A DNA stretch of 64,000 bases from Acidobacteriota bacterium (GCA_018268715.1 JAFDVZ010000015.1:100538-164537), one strand, 5' to 3'; counted from the stretch's first letter, positions 37,837 through 47,272 are shown. A program made the numbers and translations. The notes: a model not told the origin generated them from the sequence alone.

Positions 37837-37869
37837 GCGCCCGTCTCCATCCCAAGTGGGGGCGGGCGC
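37837..37869 (+). terminator. Stem-loop between convergent ftsZ and GNAT gene
   Basis: GCGCCCG (37837-37843) pairs with CGGGCGC (37863-37869) across a 19-nt loop, between two converging genes. The T-tract is weak on the plus strand; it may terminate both strands or act with Rho. Confidence 0.4.
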
Positions 37870-38657
37870 TACGTCATATATACGCTGAAGTGGCCAACGT
37901 CCCGATAGCCCATCTTCCGGTACATGTCATAGCCCGCGCGAGTGGCCTGTAACACCGTGCGCTCGATGCCCGTTTCCCGACGGTAGTGCGCGATCACCTG
38001 CCGCACCAGCGCCTCCGCGTAGCCCTTGCGCCGGTGGTGCTGCAGCGTGCCGACTGAGTAAATGCCGATGGCGCCCGCCGCCACCACCGCCGCCGTCGTA
38101 GTCACAGGGATCCCGCGCCAGTAGCCGACAAAGCCGTGGTAGGCGTGACGCCAGGCCTCCTCGCCGCCGTACACCAGCTTGCAGGTTCCGAACGGAATGT
38201 CGAAATTGAGCGACGTCGCGTGCGCGAAATCGGCGCGCGTGGCGGCGTCGGCCACCGCGCGGCACTCCACCTCGGGCAACAGCCGGTCAGGCGGCCTCAG
38301 CCGTTCCGCCAGCATTCCCGGAGCCTCGGTCAGCCGCCGCAATCCCTTCTCCGCGAATATCGCCCCGGCCCGGTTGCGCAGGGGCGTAATCAGGTCGTCG
38401 CACACCCACAGCGACCATCGCGTCTTCTGCTGTTCGTAGAACTGCCCCGCCGTCGCCAGTCGCCGCCGCAGCGCGTCCTCGTCCCCCACCGCGCCCGCGA
38501 ACATGGCGATGTTGAACACGCCGTAGTTCACGCCGGAATCGATCAGCAGCATGCCGTCCTGCTCACTCACGGAGCCGTGCCCGCTTGCCAATCCGAAGAA
38601 CGGCATCGCCGCGCGAAGATTGCCCTCGACCACGCAATAGTCAGCTTCAGCCGCCAC
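37869..38657 (-). CDS. GNAT-family N-acetyltransferase
   Basis: About 262 residues from a GTG at 38655-38657, 7 bp after the priA stop. The C-terminal half has the acetyl-CoA-binding GNAT core: AAGAIGIYSVGTLQHHRRKGYAEALVRQVIAHYR (strand 4, the Q/RxxGxG/A loop read as HHRRKGYAEA) and YDMYRKMGYRDV. The N-terminal half is a divergent domain of the kind seen in two-domain GNAT proteins. Substrate unknown. Likely translated from the priA transcript. Confidence 0.78.
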   Translation of the reverse strand: MAAEADYCVVEGNLRAAMPFFGLASGHGSVSEQDGMLLIDSGVNYGVFNIAMFAGAVGDEDALRRRLATAGQFYEQQKTRWSLWVCDDLITPLRNRAGAIFAEKGLRRLTEAPGMLAERLRPPDRLLPEVECRAVADAATRADFAHATSLNFDIPFGTCKLVYGGEEAWRHAYHGFVGYWRGIPVTTTAAVVAAGAIGIYSVGTLQHHRRKGYAEALVRQVIAHYRRETGIERTVLQATRAGYDMYRKMGYRDVGHFSVYMT

Positions 38658-38664
38658 GCCGCGA

Positions 38665-41076
38665 TTAGAGCAAAGTAATCGGGTCCACGTCAATGACAAG
38701 GGATGTCGCGTTCCATTTCCGATTTGCGGCGAACCGCCGCAGATCCCTCAATAACTCGTTCAGGCGCTTGCGGCTCGACGACTTGATCAGCATCTGGTAG
38801 CGGTATTCCGCCTTCAGTCGCTCCACCGGGGCCTCGGCCGGGCCCAGCACCTTGGTGTCCTCCGGAGGCGGAGTCATCAGCCGTCCTAACTCGGCGCTCA
38901 TCCGCATCGCGTCCTCCTGGCTCGCGCTCCGCACCAGCACGTTCGCCAGCGCGGCGAACGGAGGATATCTCATCAGCCGCCGGAATTGCAGCTCCTTTTC
39001 ATAGAAACCCGGGTAATTCTGCTGCGATGCCAGCCGCACCGCGTAATGATCCGGATTGATGGTCTGAATCATGACGATTCCCGGCAGCGCGCCGCGTCCG
39101 GCGCGCCCGGCCGCCTGGGTCAGCAGTTGAAACGTGCGCTCCGCCGCGCGGAAGTCGGGCAGCCCCAGTCCGGTGTCGGCCGAAATGATCCCCACCAGCG
39201 TGACATTGGGGATGTCGTGCCCCTTGGCGATCATCTGCGTGCCCACCAGGATGTCGTAGGCGCCCTCGCGAAACCCTTGTAGGATGCTCTCGAAGTGCCG
39301 TTTCCCGGCCACCGTGTCGCGGTCCATGCGCGCGATCCGGGCCGTCGGGAACGTCTTGTGTAACTCGTCCTCCACGCGCTCGCTGCCCGTGCCGAGAAAC
39401 TGTATATACTCGCTGCCGCACTTGGGACACACGCTCGGCACGCGCTCGGCGTAGTTACAGTAATGGCATAACATGCGCCGGTCGCGCCGGTGATAAGTCA
39501 GCGTCACGGAGCAGTTGACGCACTCCATCCGCTCGCCGCAACTCCGGCAGGCGACAAAGCTCGAATATCCGCGCCGGTTCAGCAACAGCATGGTCTGTTC
39601 GCCGTTGGCGATGCGATGCTCCACCGCGTCGATCAGTTTGCGCGAAAACGTCGACTGCTTGCGGGTCTCCAGAAACTCCTGCCGCATGTCGATCAGCTCC
39701 ACCTGCGGCATGGGGCGCTTCTCGATGCGTTCGGGCAACTCGAGCAACCGGTACTTGCCGCGCTCGGCGTTGAAGCGGGTCTCCAGGCTCGGAGTCGCCG
39801 ACCCCAGCACCACGCACGCCCCCGCCTGCTGCGCCCGCACCACCGCTACATCCCGGCCGTTGTAGCGCGGCGTCTCGGCCTGCTTGTAACTCGAATCATG
39901 CTCCTCGTCGACGATGATCAGGCCCAGGTTGCGCACCGGCGCGAACACCCCGGAGCGCGTCCCCACCACCACCGCCGCCGCCCCGGTCCGTATCCGCCGC
40001 CACTGATCGGCGCGCTCGGCGTCGTTGAAGGCCGAATGCAGAATCGCCACCCGATCGCCGAAACGATCGAAAAACTGGCCCGCCACGGCCGGAGTCAGCC
40101 CGATTTCCGGCACCAGCAGCATCGCTCCGCGGCCCAGCGCCAGCGCCGCGTCGATCGCCCGCAGATAAATCTCCGTCTTGCCCGATCCGGTGACGCCCTG
40201 CAATAGATACGGCCGGAACTCCCGGGCCTCGATCGCCGATCGTATCTCCTGAAACGCCGTCAACTGGTGCGAATTCAGCGTCAGGTGCGGCCGGATCTGT
40301 CCATCGGAACTCAGCAGGCTCTCGGTGCGCAGCGTCAGCGTCCCGCGCCGCGCCAACGCCCGCGCCGACTCACTGGCTTTCGATATGAGTCCGTCTAACT
40401 CACCCAGGTTATGGCTGCCCGGATGTAGCTCGAGATAGGCCAGCAGCTCCCGCTCGGCCTTCGAGAACTTACCCTCCTGGGGCCGCCGCTCCAGTTCCAC
40501 CCGCAGCCGGGCCGCCGACGCGCGCATCGGATCGCGCTCCGCCTCCACGTCCTCCACCTCGACAAAGCCCTTCTTGATCAGCGAACGCAGCACGTTCGCC
40601 GCCTCCGGCAGCTTCTTCTTGAGATAGGAGGCGCTCAACGGCCGCGCCTCCAGCATGCGCATCACGGCCACCGTCGGATTCTCGTCCGACGCCCCCAGTA
40701 GCAGTTGCTTGGCGGCGTCGCGGCCCGAATCGGTCAGCGAATACATCTTGCCCCGCCGGATCTCGCCCGCCAGCGGCATCATCCCCCGCAGCACCTCGCC
40801 GAGCGGCGCGCAGTAATAGGATGCGATCCACTCGCCCAGCGCGAGCATTCCCTCGTCCAGCGCCGGCGTCTCATCAAGCAGTTGCAGCACCGGCCGCGCC
40901 GGCGCCTCGGGCGGCTCGTCATGCACGCGCAGCACCACCCCGGTCAGCTTGCGCGACCCGAACGGCGCCGTGATCCGAGCCCCGCGCTGCACCCGATGCC
41001 GCAGCGTCTCCGGCAGCTCATAGGTGAACGCCTGATCGAGCGGAACCGGAAGGCTGACGTCACAGTACGCGTTCAT
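38665..41076 (-). CDS. priA: Primosomal replication-restart helicase PriA
   Basis: 803 residues from the ATG at 41074-41076; the frame is open far upstream but only antisense to the kinase gene, and MNAYCDVSLPVPLDQAFTY is the normal PriA beginning. The 3'-DNA-binding domain is N-terminal, then Walker A GVTGSGKTEIYLR, DEEHDSSYKQ, the paired zinc sites CRSCGERMECVNC and CHYCNYAERVPSVCPKCGS, and the helicase motif QAAGRAGRG. PriA reloads the replisome at stalled forks and D-loops. Confidence 0.95.
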   Translation of the reverse strand: MNAYCDVSLPVPLDQAFTYELPETLRHRVQRGARITAPFGSRKLTGVVLRVHDEPPEAPARPVLQLLDETPALDEGMLALGEWIASYYCAPLGEVLRGMMPLAGEIRRGKMYSLTDSGRDAAKQLLLGASDENPTVAVMRMLEARPLSASYLKKKLPEAANVLRSLIKKGFVEVEDVEAERDPMRASAARLRVELERRPQEGKFSKAERELLAYLELHPGSHNLGELDGLISKASESARALARRGTLTLRTESLLSSDGQIRPHLTLNSHQLTAFQEIRSAIEAREFRPYLLQGVTGSGKTEIYLRAIDAALALGRGAMLLVPEIGLTPAVAGQFFDRFGDRVAILHSAFNDAERADQWRRIRTGAAAVVVGTRSGVFAPVRNLGLIIVDEEHDSSYKQAETPRYNGRDVAVVRAQQAGACVVLGSATPSLETRFNAERGKYRLLELPERIEKRPMPQVELIDMRQEFLETRKQSTFSRKLIDAVEHRIANGEQTMLLLNRRGYSSFVACRSCGERMECVNCSVTLTYHRRDRRMLCHYCNYAERVPSVCPKCGSEYIQFLGTGSERVEDELHKTFPTARIARMDRDTVAGKRHFESILQGFREGAYDILVGTQMIAKGHDIPNVTLVGIISADTGLGLPDFRAAERTFQLLTQAAGRAGRGALPGIVMIQTINPDHYAVRLASQQNYPGFYEKELQFRRLMRYPPFAALANVLVRSASQEDAMRMSAELGRLMTPPPEDTKVLGPAEAPVERLKAEYRYQMLIKSSSRKRLNELLRDLRRFAANRKWNATSLVIDVDPITLL

Positions 41077-41196
41077 GCCAGGCGGAACCGGCGTCGTTGC
41101 TGAGTGGACACAATTCCATCCTACCCGCACGCGACGGTAGTGGCCTCCGCCGAGCCATGTTCTCTCGCTCCGCCGCTGTACACTCATAGAACGCCG

Positions 41197-42375
41197 ATGA
41201 CGCCGGATCGTCCGCACATTCCGCCTGAACTCTCCACCCTGTCGGGCGAAGAACTGACGACGCTCGACCGCCTGGCCGACGCCGCCGTCGACATGGATTC
41301 GGACCAGCGCGAAGCCTTTGTCGAAGAGCTTCGTTCCACCGATCCCGCCCGGGCCGAACGTCTCGTGCGCCTGCTCGCCTGGCGCGAGCCTCCCGCCGAT
41401 TTCCTGGCCGATCCGGTCCTGCGCATCCGTGGAGGCTCCCTCGCCGCCGGCGACACGCTCGAAGAGCAGTACCGCGTTGAAAGCTTCCTCGGTTCCGGCG
41501 GAATGGGCGAAGTCTACGCCGCGCTCGACCTGGTCGCCGGCCGCCGCGTGGCCCTCAAGACCATCCGCCCCACCATTTCCGCCGACCCCACCGCGCGGGC
41601 CCGCTTCCGCAAGGAGTTCCAGCTCTCGGCCCGCGTCGTCTCGCCCAACGTCTGCCGTACCCTCGACATCTGCTGGCCGCACCCGCCCGATCAGCGGCGC
41701 CCCGTCTTCCTCATCATGGAATTGCTCCAGGGGCAGACGCTCGCCGACTGGATGGCCGCCCACGGCGCCGCTCCTCCGGTCCGCGCGCTGTCCATTCTTC
41801 GCCAGGCGGCCCAGGGGTTGGAAGCGGCCCACCGCGCCGGCGTCATCCATCGCGATCTGAAGCCGGGGAACATCCACCTGTGCCCCGCTCCAGGCGGTGA
41901 CCTCCGCGTCGTGCTCACCGATTTCGGCCTATCCCGGCAGGCCAACCCCACCGCCAGCGTCGTAAGTTCGCTCACCGCCAGCGGCGACGTCATCGGTACG
42001 GTCTCCTACATGGCTCCGGAACTGCTTCGCGGAGAGGACGCCACCTTCGCCTCCGACGTTTACGCCTTCGGCGTCGTAATGTACGAACTGATCGCCGGCC
42101 GCAAGCCTTTTGAAATCGACTGGCGGTCGCCGCTGCTATCGGCCGTCCGAGCGCTGTCGGAGGATGCGCCGCCCCCCAGCGCCTTCAACCCTTCCGTCCC
42201 CCCCGAATGGGACGCCGCCGTCGCGGGTTGCCTGTCGCGAGATCCGGCGCTCCGGTTCGCCTCCGCCTCCGCCGCCATCGCCGTCATCGACGGTCAGGCC
42301 CCCGCCGCGCCGGAGCCTCCTCCCAAGCGTTCGCCCTTCGATTGGCTGCGCCGCAAACCGCAGGGCCGCCGCTGA
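41197..42375 (+). CDS. Serine/threonine protein kinase, cytosolic
   Basis: 392 residues from the ATG at 41197 (upstream in-frame GTG 41104 would overlap the priA promoter). Residues 1-85 form a helical N-terminal region with no known domain. The Hanks kinase domain has the Gly-loop GSGGMGEVYAA (about 99), VALK Lys121, catalytic HRDLKPGN (about 218) and DFG Asp242, so it should be active. No membrane helix or PASTA repeats follow. TACACT at 41179-41184 may be the -10. It is 16 bp from a second kinase gene in the same direction, suggesting a paired signalling unit. Confidence 0.9.
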   Translation: MTPDRPHIPPELSTLSGEELTTLDRLADAAVDMDSDQREAFVEELRSTDPARAERLVRLLAWREPPADFLADPVLRIRGGSLAAGDTLEEQYRVESFLGSGGMGEVYAALDLVAGRRVALKTIRPTISADPTARARFRKEFQLSARVVSPNVCRTLDICWPHPPDQRRPVFLIMELLQGQTLADWMAAHGAAPPVRALSILRQAAQGLEAAHRAGVIHRDLKPGNIHLCPAPGGDLRVVLTDFGLSRQANPTASVVSSLTASGDVIGTVSYMAPELLRGEDATFASDVYAFGVVMYELIAGRKPFEIDWRSPLLSAVRALSEDAPPPSAFNPSVPPEWDAAVAGCLSRDPALRFASASAAIAVIDGQAPAAPEPPPKRSPFDWLRRKPQGRR

Positions 42376-42378
42376 CAC

Positions 42379-42384
42379 TACAAT
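42379..42384 (+). promoter_or_regulatory. -10 element of a probably leaderless kinase gene
   Basis: TACAAT at 42379-42384 ends 7 nt before the ATG at 42392, with no ribosome site between, inside the 16-bp gap after the first kinase gene. The second kinase could therefore have its own transcript. Confidence 0.4.
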
Positions 42385-42391
42385 CGATCTA

Positions 42392-45025
42392 ATGCCCCCG
42401 ACGCCTGATCCGGAGTCCTCCGAGACCATCGCGCAGACCGCGGCCATCCCGTCGAGTTCCCGGCCCAGCCTCCCCCGGCTCACCCACACCGCGGTCGAGG
42501 ACGAGGGCCGCTTCCTGCCCGGCGCCGTCATCGGAGGCCGCTACCGCATCATCGGCCTTCTGGGCCGCGGCGGCATGGGAGAGGTCTACCGCGCCACCGA
42601 CCTCATGCTCGGCCAGGCCGTCGCGCTGAAATTCCTGCCCGATTCCGCCGCTTCCAACGAGTTCCTGCTCGAACGCTTCCACGGCGAAGTCCGCGTCGCC
42701 CGCCAAGTCTCGCACCCCAACGTCTGCCGCGTCTACGATATCGGAGAAGCCGACGGCGTGCCGTTCATCTCGATGGAGTACGTCGACGGCGAGGACCTCG
42801 CGTCCCTGTTGCAGCGCATCGGTCGCCTGCCCGCCGACAAGGCGCTCCAGGCCGCCCGCCAGATCTGCGCCGGTCTCGCCGCCGCCCATGGCAAAGGCGT
42901 CATTCACCGCGACCTCAAGCCGCAGAACATCATGATGAACAAGCGCGGCGAGACCGTGATCATGGACTTCGGCCTCGCCGCCGTCGCCGACCAGATCAGC
43001 GGCGCCGAGGCGCGTCACGGCACGCCCGCCTACATGTCGCCGGAGCAGCTGAAAGGCGCCGAAGTCACCGCCAAAAGCGACATCTACGCCCTCGGCCTGG
43101 TGCTCTACGAACTGTTCACCGGCAAACGCGCCTTTGAGGCCAAGAGCGTGCCGCAACTGCTCGACCTGCAGGAATCGGCTCAACTGGCCAGCATGACCTC
43201 CATCGCCGCCGAAATCGACCCGGCCGTCGAGAAGGTGGTGCGCCGCTGTCTGGAAACGGACCCTGCCCGCCGTCCGGCCACCGCGCTCGCCGTCTCCGCC
43301 GCGCTCCCCGGCGGCGACCCTCTGTCGGCCGCTCTGGCCGCCGGCGAAACCCCCTCGCCGGAGTTGGTGGCTGCCGCCGGCGCGAACGAAGGCCTGCCGC
43401 GCAAGTACTCCATCCCCTGCCTGCTGTTCATCATCGCCACGCTCATCGCGATGCCGATGTTCCGGCAACGTTCGGGGGCGTTATTCAACGCCGCACTTGA
43501 AGATCCGCCGGACGTTCTCAAGCACAAGGCCCGCAACATCGCCGCGGCGCTCGGGTATCCCAAAAGGCCGGCCGACACGGCGCTCTGGTTGACTCAGCGA
43601 GGGTTGTTGCTCGACGCGCTAACCCGGCGCAACGCCGCCAGCCAAGCCCGCTCCTGGCTCGAGTTCGAAGCGCCGTTGCTCGCCCAGGTTCGCGAGAGCC
43701 CCGCTTTCCTCAACGCCGCTCCCAACGGCTATGTGGATTCCGAGCAGCCTCCTCCGCTCACGCCCGGAATGCTCGAAGTCCAGTTGGAGGCCCACGGCCG
43801 CTTGCGCGCCTTCTCCGCCATGCCATACCCGCCCGGCCAGGAACTTCCCGCGCCGGTCTCGGTCGACGACGTCTTCCGTCTGGCCGGCTTCGACAAATCC
43901 CGCTTTGTGGAAACCGCCCCGCGCACTGTGCCGCGCGCGCCCGCCGATGAACTGCACGCTTGGAAGGGGACACATCCGGTGATCCCCGACGTTCCCATTA
44001 CGGTCGAAGTTGGCTCGTGGAAGGGGCGCATTACCCACTTCCACATCATTTGGCCGTGGTCGCCGGATCCCAACGCCAGCGCCCGGTCCGAGCCCTGGCT
44101 GGCGAAGATGCGGACCATCGTCGGCATCTCCGCGCTCGTCGCGCTGGTGTTTTTCGGCGTCCTGCTGGCGCGCCGCAACTGGAAGGCGGGTCGCGTGGAT
44201 CGTCGCGGGGCCATGTGGATCGGCGTCGGCCAGTTCCTCATACAAATGGCCGCCTGGTTTGGCCGCGTCCACGCCACGCCCAGCCTCGGCTTGCTGTTCA
44301 ACTTCGTCAACGCCCTGGGCGACGCAGCCGTTCCCTCGGCCGGCTTGTGGCTCGTCTACCTTGCGCTCGAACCCGAACTGCGACGTCGTTGGCCGCACAC
44401 GCTGGTGGCCTGGACCCGGGTCCTGTCGGGACGCTGGCTCGACCCGACCGTCGGCGGCCACGTGCTGGTCGGCGCGGCGACCGGTTCGGCCCTGCTCTGG
44501 CTGGCGGAGGGCATCGGCCTTTTTCAGTCCGGCATTTTGGGCACGGTCGGCGGCATCTACGGTCTTCAGGGGACGCGCCCCTGGGTAGGCGTAGCCATCG
44601 GCCGCGTTGGGGAAGGGCTTCAGGTGGGCCTGCTGGTCTTCTTTATGCTGTCCGGCCTCCGGTACCTGTTGCGCCGGGATTGGATCGCCACCATCGTCGG
44701 CGCCCTCGCCATGACCTTCACCCAGAGCGACATCGCCTACTCCTCCAACCAGGCGCTGGCCTTCGGCCTCTACGTCGTGCTGTACGGCGGGCTCATCTTC
44801 GCCCTGCTTCGCCTGGGACTGGTGGTGGCCGTCGCGGAGGTCTTTTTCATCAACACCATCAACGCGATTACGGTGGGCGCCGACTGGACCGCCTGGTACG
44901 CGCCGCCCGGCCTGGCCCTGATGGCCCTGGTGTTGGGCGTCGCGCTGTTCTCCTTCCGCCTGTCGCTCGGCGCGAGCGCCGCCGCCGGCTCGTCCACGGT
45001 CGTCTCCTCGGCCCCCGTCATATAA
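42392..45025 (+). CDS. Serine/threonine kinase with C-terminal multi-helix membrane sensor
   Basis: 877 residues from the ATG at 42392. An N-terminal kinase domain (residues 50-315) is complete: GRGGMGEVYRA, VALK Lys79, HRDLKPQN near 172 and DFG near 191, with GTPAYMSPEQL. A first membrane helix near 339-357 (IPCLLFIIATLIAMPMF) is followed by an extracytoplasmic region of about 220 residues and then roughly eight hydrophobic segments to the C-terminus. Layout suggests detection in or across the membrane and phosphorylation inside. The sensed signal and targets are unknown. Confidence 0.85.
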   Translation: MPPTPDPESSETIAQTAAIPSSSRPSLPRLTHTAVEDEGRFLPGAVIGGRYRIIGLLGRGGMGEVYRATDLMLGQAVALKFLPDSAASNEFLLERFHGEVRVARQVSHPNVCRVYDIGEADGVPFISMEYVDGEDLASLLQRIGRLPADKALQAARQICAGLAAAHGKGVIHRDLKPQNIMMNKRGETVIMDFGLAAVADQISGAEARHGTPAYMSPEQLKGAEVTAKSDIYALGLVLYELFTGKRAFEAKSVPQLLDLQESAQLASMTSIAAEIDPAVEKVVRRCLETDPARRPATALAVSAALPGGDPLSAALAAGETPSPELVAAAGANEGLPRKYSIPCLLFIIATLIAMPMFRQRSGALFNAALEDPPDVLKHKARNIAAALGYPKRPADTALWLTQRGLLLDALTRRNAASQARSWLEFEAPLLAQVRESPAFLNAAPNGYVDSEQPPPLTPGMLEVQLEAHGRLRAFSAMPYPPGQELPAPVSVDDVFRLAGFDKSRFVETAPRTVPRAPADELHAWKGTHPVIPDVPITVEVGSWKGRITHFHIIWPWSPDPNASARSEPWLAKMRTIVGISALVALVFFGVLLARRNWKAGRVDRRGAMWIGVGQFLIQMAAWFGRVHATPSLGLLFNFVNALGDAAVPSAGLWLVYLALEPELRRRWPHTLVAWTRVLSGRWLDPTVGGHVLVGAATGSALLWLAEGIGLFQSGILGTVGGIYGLQGTRPWVGVAIGRVGEGLQVGLLVFFMLSGLRYLLRRDWIATIVGALAMTFTQSDIAYSSNQALAFGLYVVLYGGLIFALLRLGLVVAVAEVFFINTINAITVGADWTAWYAPPGLALMALVLGVALFSFRLSLGASAAAGSSTVVSSAPVI

Positions 45026-45026
45026 T
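45021..45026 (+). promoter_or_regulatory. -10 element of a probably leaderless GNAT gene
   Basis: Perfect TATAAT at 45021-45026, overlapping the kinase stop codon and ending 7 nt before the ATG at 45034. No Shine-Dalgarno sequence. No good -35 match. Confidence 0.5.
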
Positions 45027-45033
45027 CTCCATA

Positions 45034-45999
45034 ATGGCGGCTTTGTCAGACGCTGTATTTCCACGCCTGGTGGACCTCCGGCAATTGCGTCCGGACGACC
45101 TGCAGCCGCTTCTGACCGAAGAGATCGAGGAGTGGCGCCAGAACCTCGATTGGGATTTCAAGGGCTCGGCCGACCTGGTCGAGCGCTTCGTCGCCATGCA
45201 CGCCCTGATGGGCTACGGCCTGGTCGCGGCCAACCGCATCGTCGGCTACACCTACTACGTCTGCGAGGAACGCAAGGGATTGATCGGGGATCTGTATGTT
45301 TTGCCCCGATATCGCAGCGAAGAGATGGAAAATCAACTACTTAGGCCGGTTCTCGACCGCCTTGCCGAGGCTCCCTGGGTGCGCCGCGTTGAGTCGCAAT
45401 TGATGATGTTAACGCGCAGTTTTGATCGAATTTTGCCGTTTTCCGAGCATGTTTCGGCCTATCCGCGCACGTTTATGACGGTTCCTCTCGACTCCGTCGA
45501 GAGGTTGCCGCACGGGGGCCGGGACATTGGCATTACCTATCAGACGTGGCACGACCGCTTCCAGGAAGAGGCGGCACATCTGATCTCCGCCGCCTACCGG
45601 GGCCACATCGACAGCGAAATCAACGACCAGTATCGTTCCCCGTCCGGCGCGCGCCGTTTTCTCCTGAATATTGTTCAATATCCGGGCTGCGGGGCCTTCT
45701 ATTCGACGGCCTCCCAGGTGGCCATGACGCCCGGACACCGGCTGTGCGGCATCAGCCTGGCGAGCCTGGTCCGCCACGACGTCGGCCACATCACGCAGAT
45801 CTGCGTGGGCCCGGAAGTGCGCGGAAAACACGTCGGATATGAGCTTTTACGACGCAGTTTGGTCGAATTACGGCGTCAAGGATGCCGAAAAGCGACGCTT
45901 ACGGTGACTACTGCGAACGAAACCGCCATCCGGCTCTACCGACAGGTGGGGTTTGCGCCGTCGCGCTCCTTCGCGGCGTTTGTCTGGGACGGGCTGTAA
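45034..45999 (+). CDS. Tandem GNAT-type acetyltransferase
   Basis: 321 residues from the ATG at 45034. The C-terminal half has a GNAT core: HITQICVGPEVRGKHVGYEL (strand 4 and the acetyl-CoA loop RGKHVG) followed by ATLTVTTANETAIRLYRQVGF, the usual NxxAxxLYxxxGF ending. The N-terminal half carries a second, more degenerate GNAT-like region (YVCEERKGLIGDLYVLPRYRSEEMENQLL). Such two-module proteins occur in several acetyltransferase subfamilies; the acceptor is unknown. It follows two kinase genes but appears to have its own promoter. Confidence 0.8.
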   Translation: MAALSDAVFPRLVDLRQLRPDDLQPLLTEEIEEWRQNLDWDFKGSADLVERFVAMHALMGYGLVAANRIVGYTYYVCEERKGLIGDLYVLPRYRSEEMENQLLRPVLDRLAEAPWVRRVESQLMMLTRSFDRILPFSEHVSAYPRTFMTVPLDSVERLPHGGRDIGITYQTWHDRFQEEAAHLISAAYRGHIDSEINDQYRSPSGARRFLLNIVQYPGCGAFYSTASQVAMTPGHRLCGISLASLVRHDVGHITQICVGPEVRGKHVGYELLRRSLVELRRQGCRKATLTVTTANETAIRLYRQVGFAPSRSFAAFVWDGL

Positions 46000-46180
46000 A
46001 CCGCCTCGGTTCGCATACCCCGAAAATCGCCGTTCACACGCCTCGATTTATATCCTATCTATAACAAAACAATAGGAATCCGGTAGCCCGAAAATGAGCG
46101 GTTCCGGGCTCTCCCTGGTAGGCTCGGGGCGGGAATGGACCCGGCCCAGTCCGCCGGAGACGTCCAACAAGGAGTTTACT
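46000..46180 (+). promoter_or_regulatory. AT-rich intergenic region before the 46181 small ORF
   Basis: Holds an AT-rich core at about 46045-46080 with an inverted repeat CCTAT (46053-46057) and ATAGG (46071-46075 region). A GG-N10-GC arrangement at 46116-46130 (TGGTAGG...GGGC) weakly resembles a sigma-54 promoter. AAGGAG lies 7 nt before the ATG at 46181, unlike the leaderless neighbours. Confidence 0.35.
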
Positions 46181-46264
46181 ATGATCAACCAGTTACGAGC
46201 GCCGGCCATGGCCGGGCCCTGTCGCCGCTGCGCGACGGGATCCGGGAGGTTCCGCAATGCCTAA
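46181..46264 (+). CDS. 27-residue ORF translationally coupled to the next gene
   Basis: ATG at 46181 has a strong Shine-Dalgarno AAGGAG 7 nt upstream. The peptide begins MINQLRAPAMAGPCRRC and is Arg/Ala/Gly-rich with two Cys. Its end overlaps the ATG of the next gene by 8 bp (ATGCCTAA), so ribosomes finishing it could reinitiate. It may be a leader controlling translation of the next gene or a small protein in its own right. I do not recognise the peptide. Confidence 0.45.
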   Translation: MINQLRAPAMAGPCRRCATGSGRFRNA

Positions 46265-47225
46265 TTGCATCCCTGTCGTTCCGGCGCTGCCGGACGAGGC
46301 CTACTACCCGGTCGCCCGGCTCTATCTCGTGCCCACGTTCGACCGCAACACGTACCGGTCCACGTTCGGCGAGGACGCTCCGACCTACGACGGCGCCCGC
46401 AAGACCAAGACCTGGTTCGACTCGACGGCCATCCAGAACGCCGGCTCTCCGGACGCCATGGTGCAATACACGGTCATCGAGCGCGACCTCGCCGGCAACG
46501 TGACGCCGAAGTCGATCACCATGACGGCGCGCGAGGCGGCCACGGTGAATCTCTACGGCATTCACAGCTACTCGCAATACCAGATCGCGCCCACAAAAGC
46601 GACGACGGAGGGCATCGGCGCCCTGATCAATCCCGTCAATCTCTGCCTGCAGTCCGACGCGATCGCCCTGGCCAAGAGCTTCGGCCTGGACGCTTCGGCG
46701 GTCAGCGAGAGCCCGCTCTCCATCGTTTATCCGGCGGGCGAACTCCGCCGGCTCTGGCTCATCCAGTACAAGGGCTTCCAGTTGACGGCCGGCACCCTGT
46801 TGTTCGAGATGAACCAGAACGGCGCCGGAGCCCCCGGGCACTGGAACCTGGACGGCGGCGAACCGAACTGGATCAGCGACCTGCCCAGTTCCCTGCCGCC
46901 CCAGAATCCGGCTTGGGGAACTCCCTGCCGTCCCCTCCAAGACGTCGAGGCGATTTCGGTTAACCCCTTTGGATTCATGATCTATCGAAAAGACCGCGCT
47001 TCGGTGTACACGCAGTCGTCGACGGCGGCACCGGCGGTTACCCTCTCCACCGGCTCCACGACGCCCAGCGCCGCGACCACCACCACTACCACCGGGACGT
47101 CCACCACGACGGCCCCCGCTTCGACCGAATCGAGCGCCACCTCCGACTTCCTGGCGCGCCTCGAGCAGAATCTGCTCTCGCTGTTCAAGAGCGCCCTGAT
47201 CCAGACCCTCAGCCAGCAGAAATAG
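46257..47225 (+). CDS. Unknown protein with Thr/Ser-rich C-terminal linker
   Basis: 322 residues, with GGGAGG 7 nt before the ATG. The first 245 residues look like a globular, beta-rich protein with no signal peptide and no membrane helix (recognisable stretches: LYLVPTFDRNTYRSTFGED, AREAATVNLYGIHSYSQY). Residues 248-292 are an almost pure Thr/Ser/Ala low-complexity linker, and the final 30 residues form an amphipathic helix (SDFLARLEQNLLSLFKSALIQTL). I do not recognise a family. The linker-plus-helix end suggests display of the globular part from a partner or surface. Coupled to the 27-residue ORF. Confidence 0.6.
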   Translation: MPNCIPVVPALPDEAYYPVARLYLVPTFDRNTYRSTFGEDAPTYDGARKTKTWFDSTAIQNAGSPDAMVQYTVIERDLAGNVTPKSITMTAREAATVNLYGIHSYSQYQIAPTKATTEGIGALINPVNLCLQSDAIALAKSFGLDASAVSESPLSIVYPAGELRRLWLIQYKGFQLTAGTLLFEMNQNGAGAPGHWNLDGGEPNWISDLPSSLPPQNPAWGTPCRPLQDVEAISVNPFGFMIYRKDRASVYTQSSTAAPAVTLSTGSTTPSAATTTTTTGTSTTTAPASTESSATSDFLARLEQNLLSLFKSALIQTLSQQK

Positions 47226-47272
47226 CCGGCTGTCCAACCAGCGGTGGAGCGGGTCCGTGCTGCTCCACCCGC

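Noticed and set aside
38665..41877. PriA extended to 1070 residues
   Set aside because: The extra N-terminal 267 residues are antisense to the kinase gene; MNAYCDVSLPV at 41076 is the natural PriA start.
46116..46130. Second sigma-54 promoter before the 27-codon ORF
   Set aside because: The GG-N10-GC spacing is present but the -12 box reads GGGC instead of TTGC and no CTATC-N6-GATAG pair lies upstream; such matches arise by chance in GC-rich DNA.
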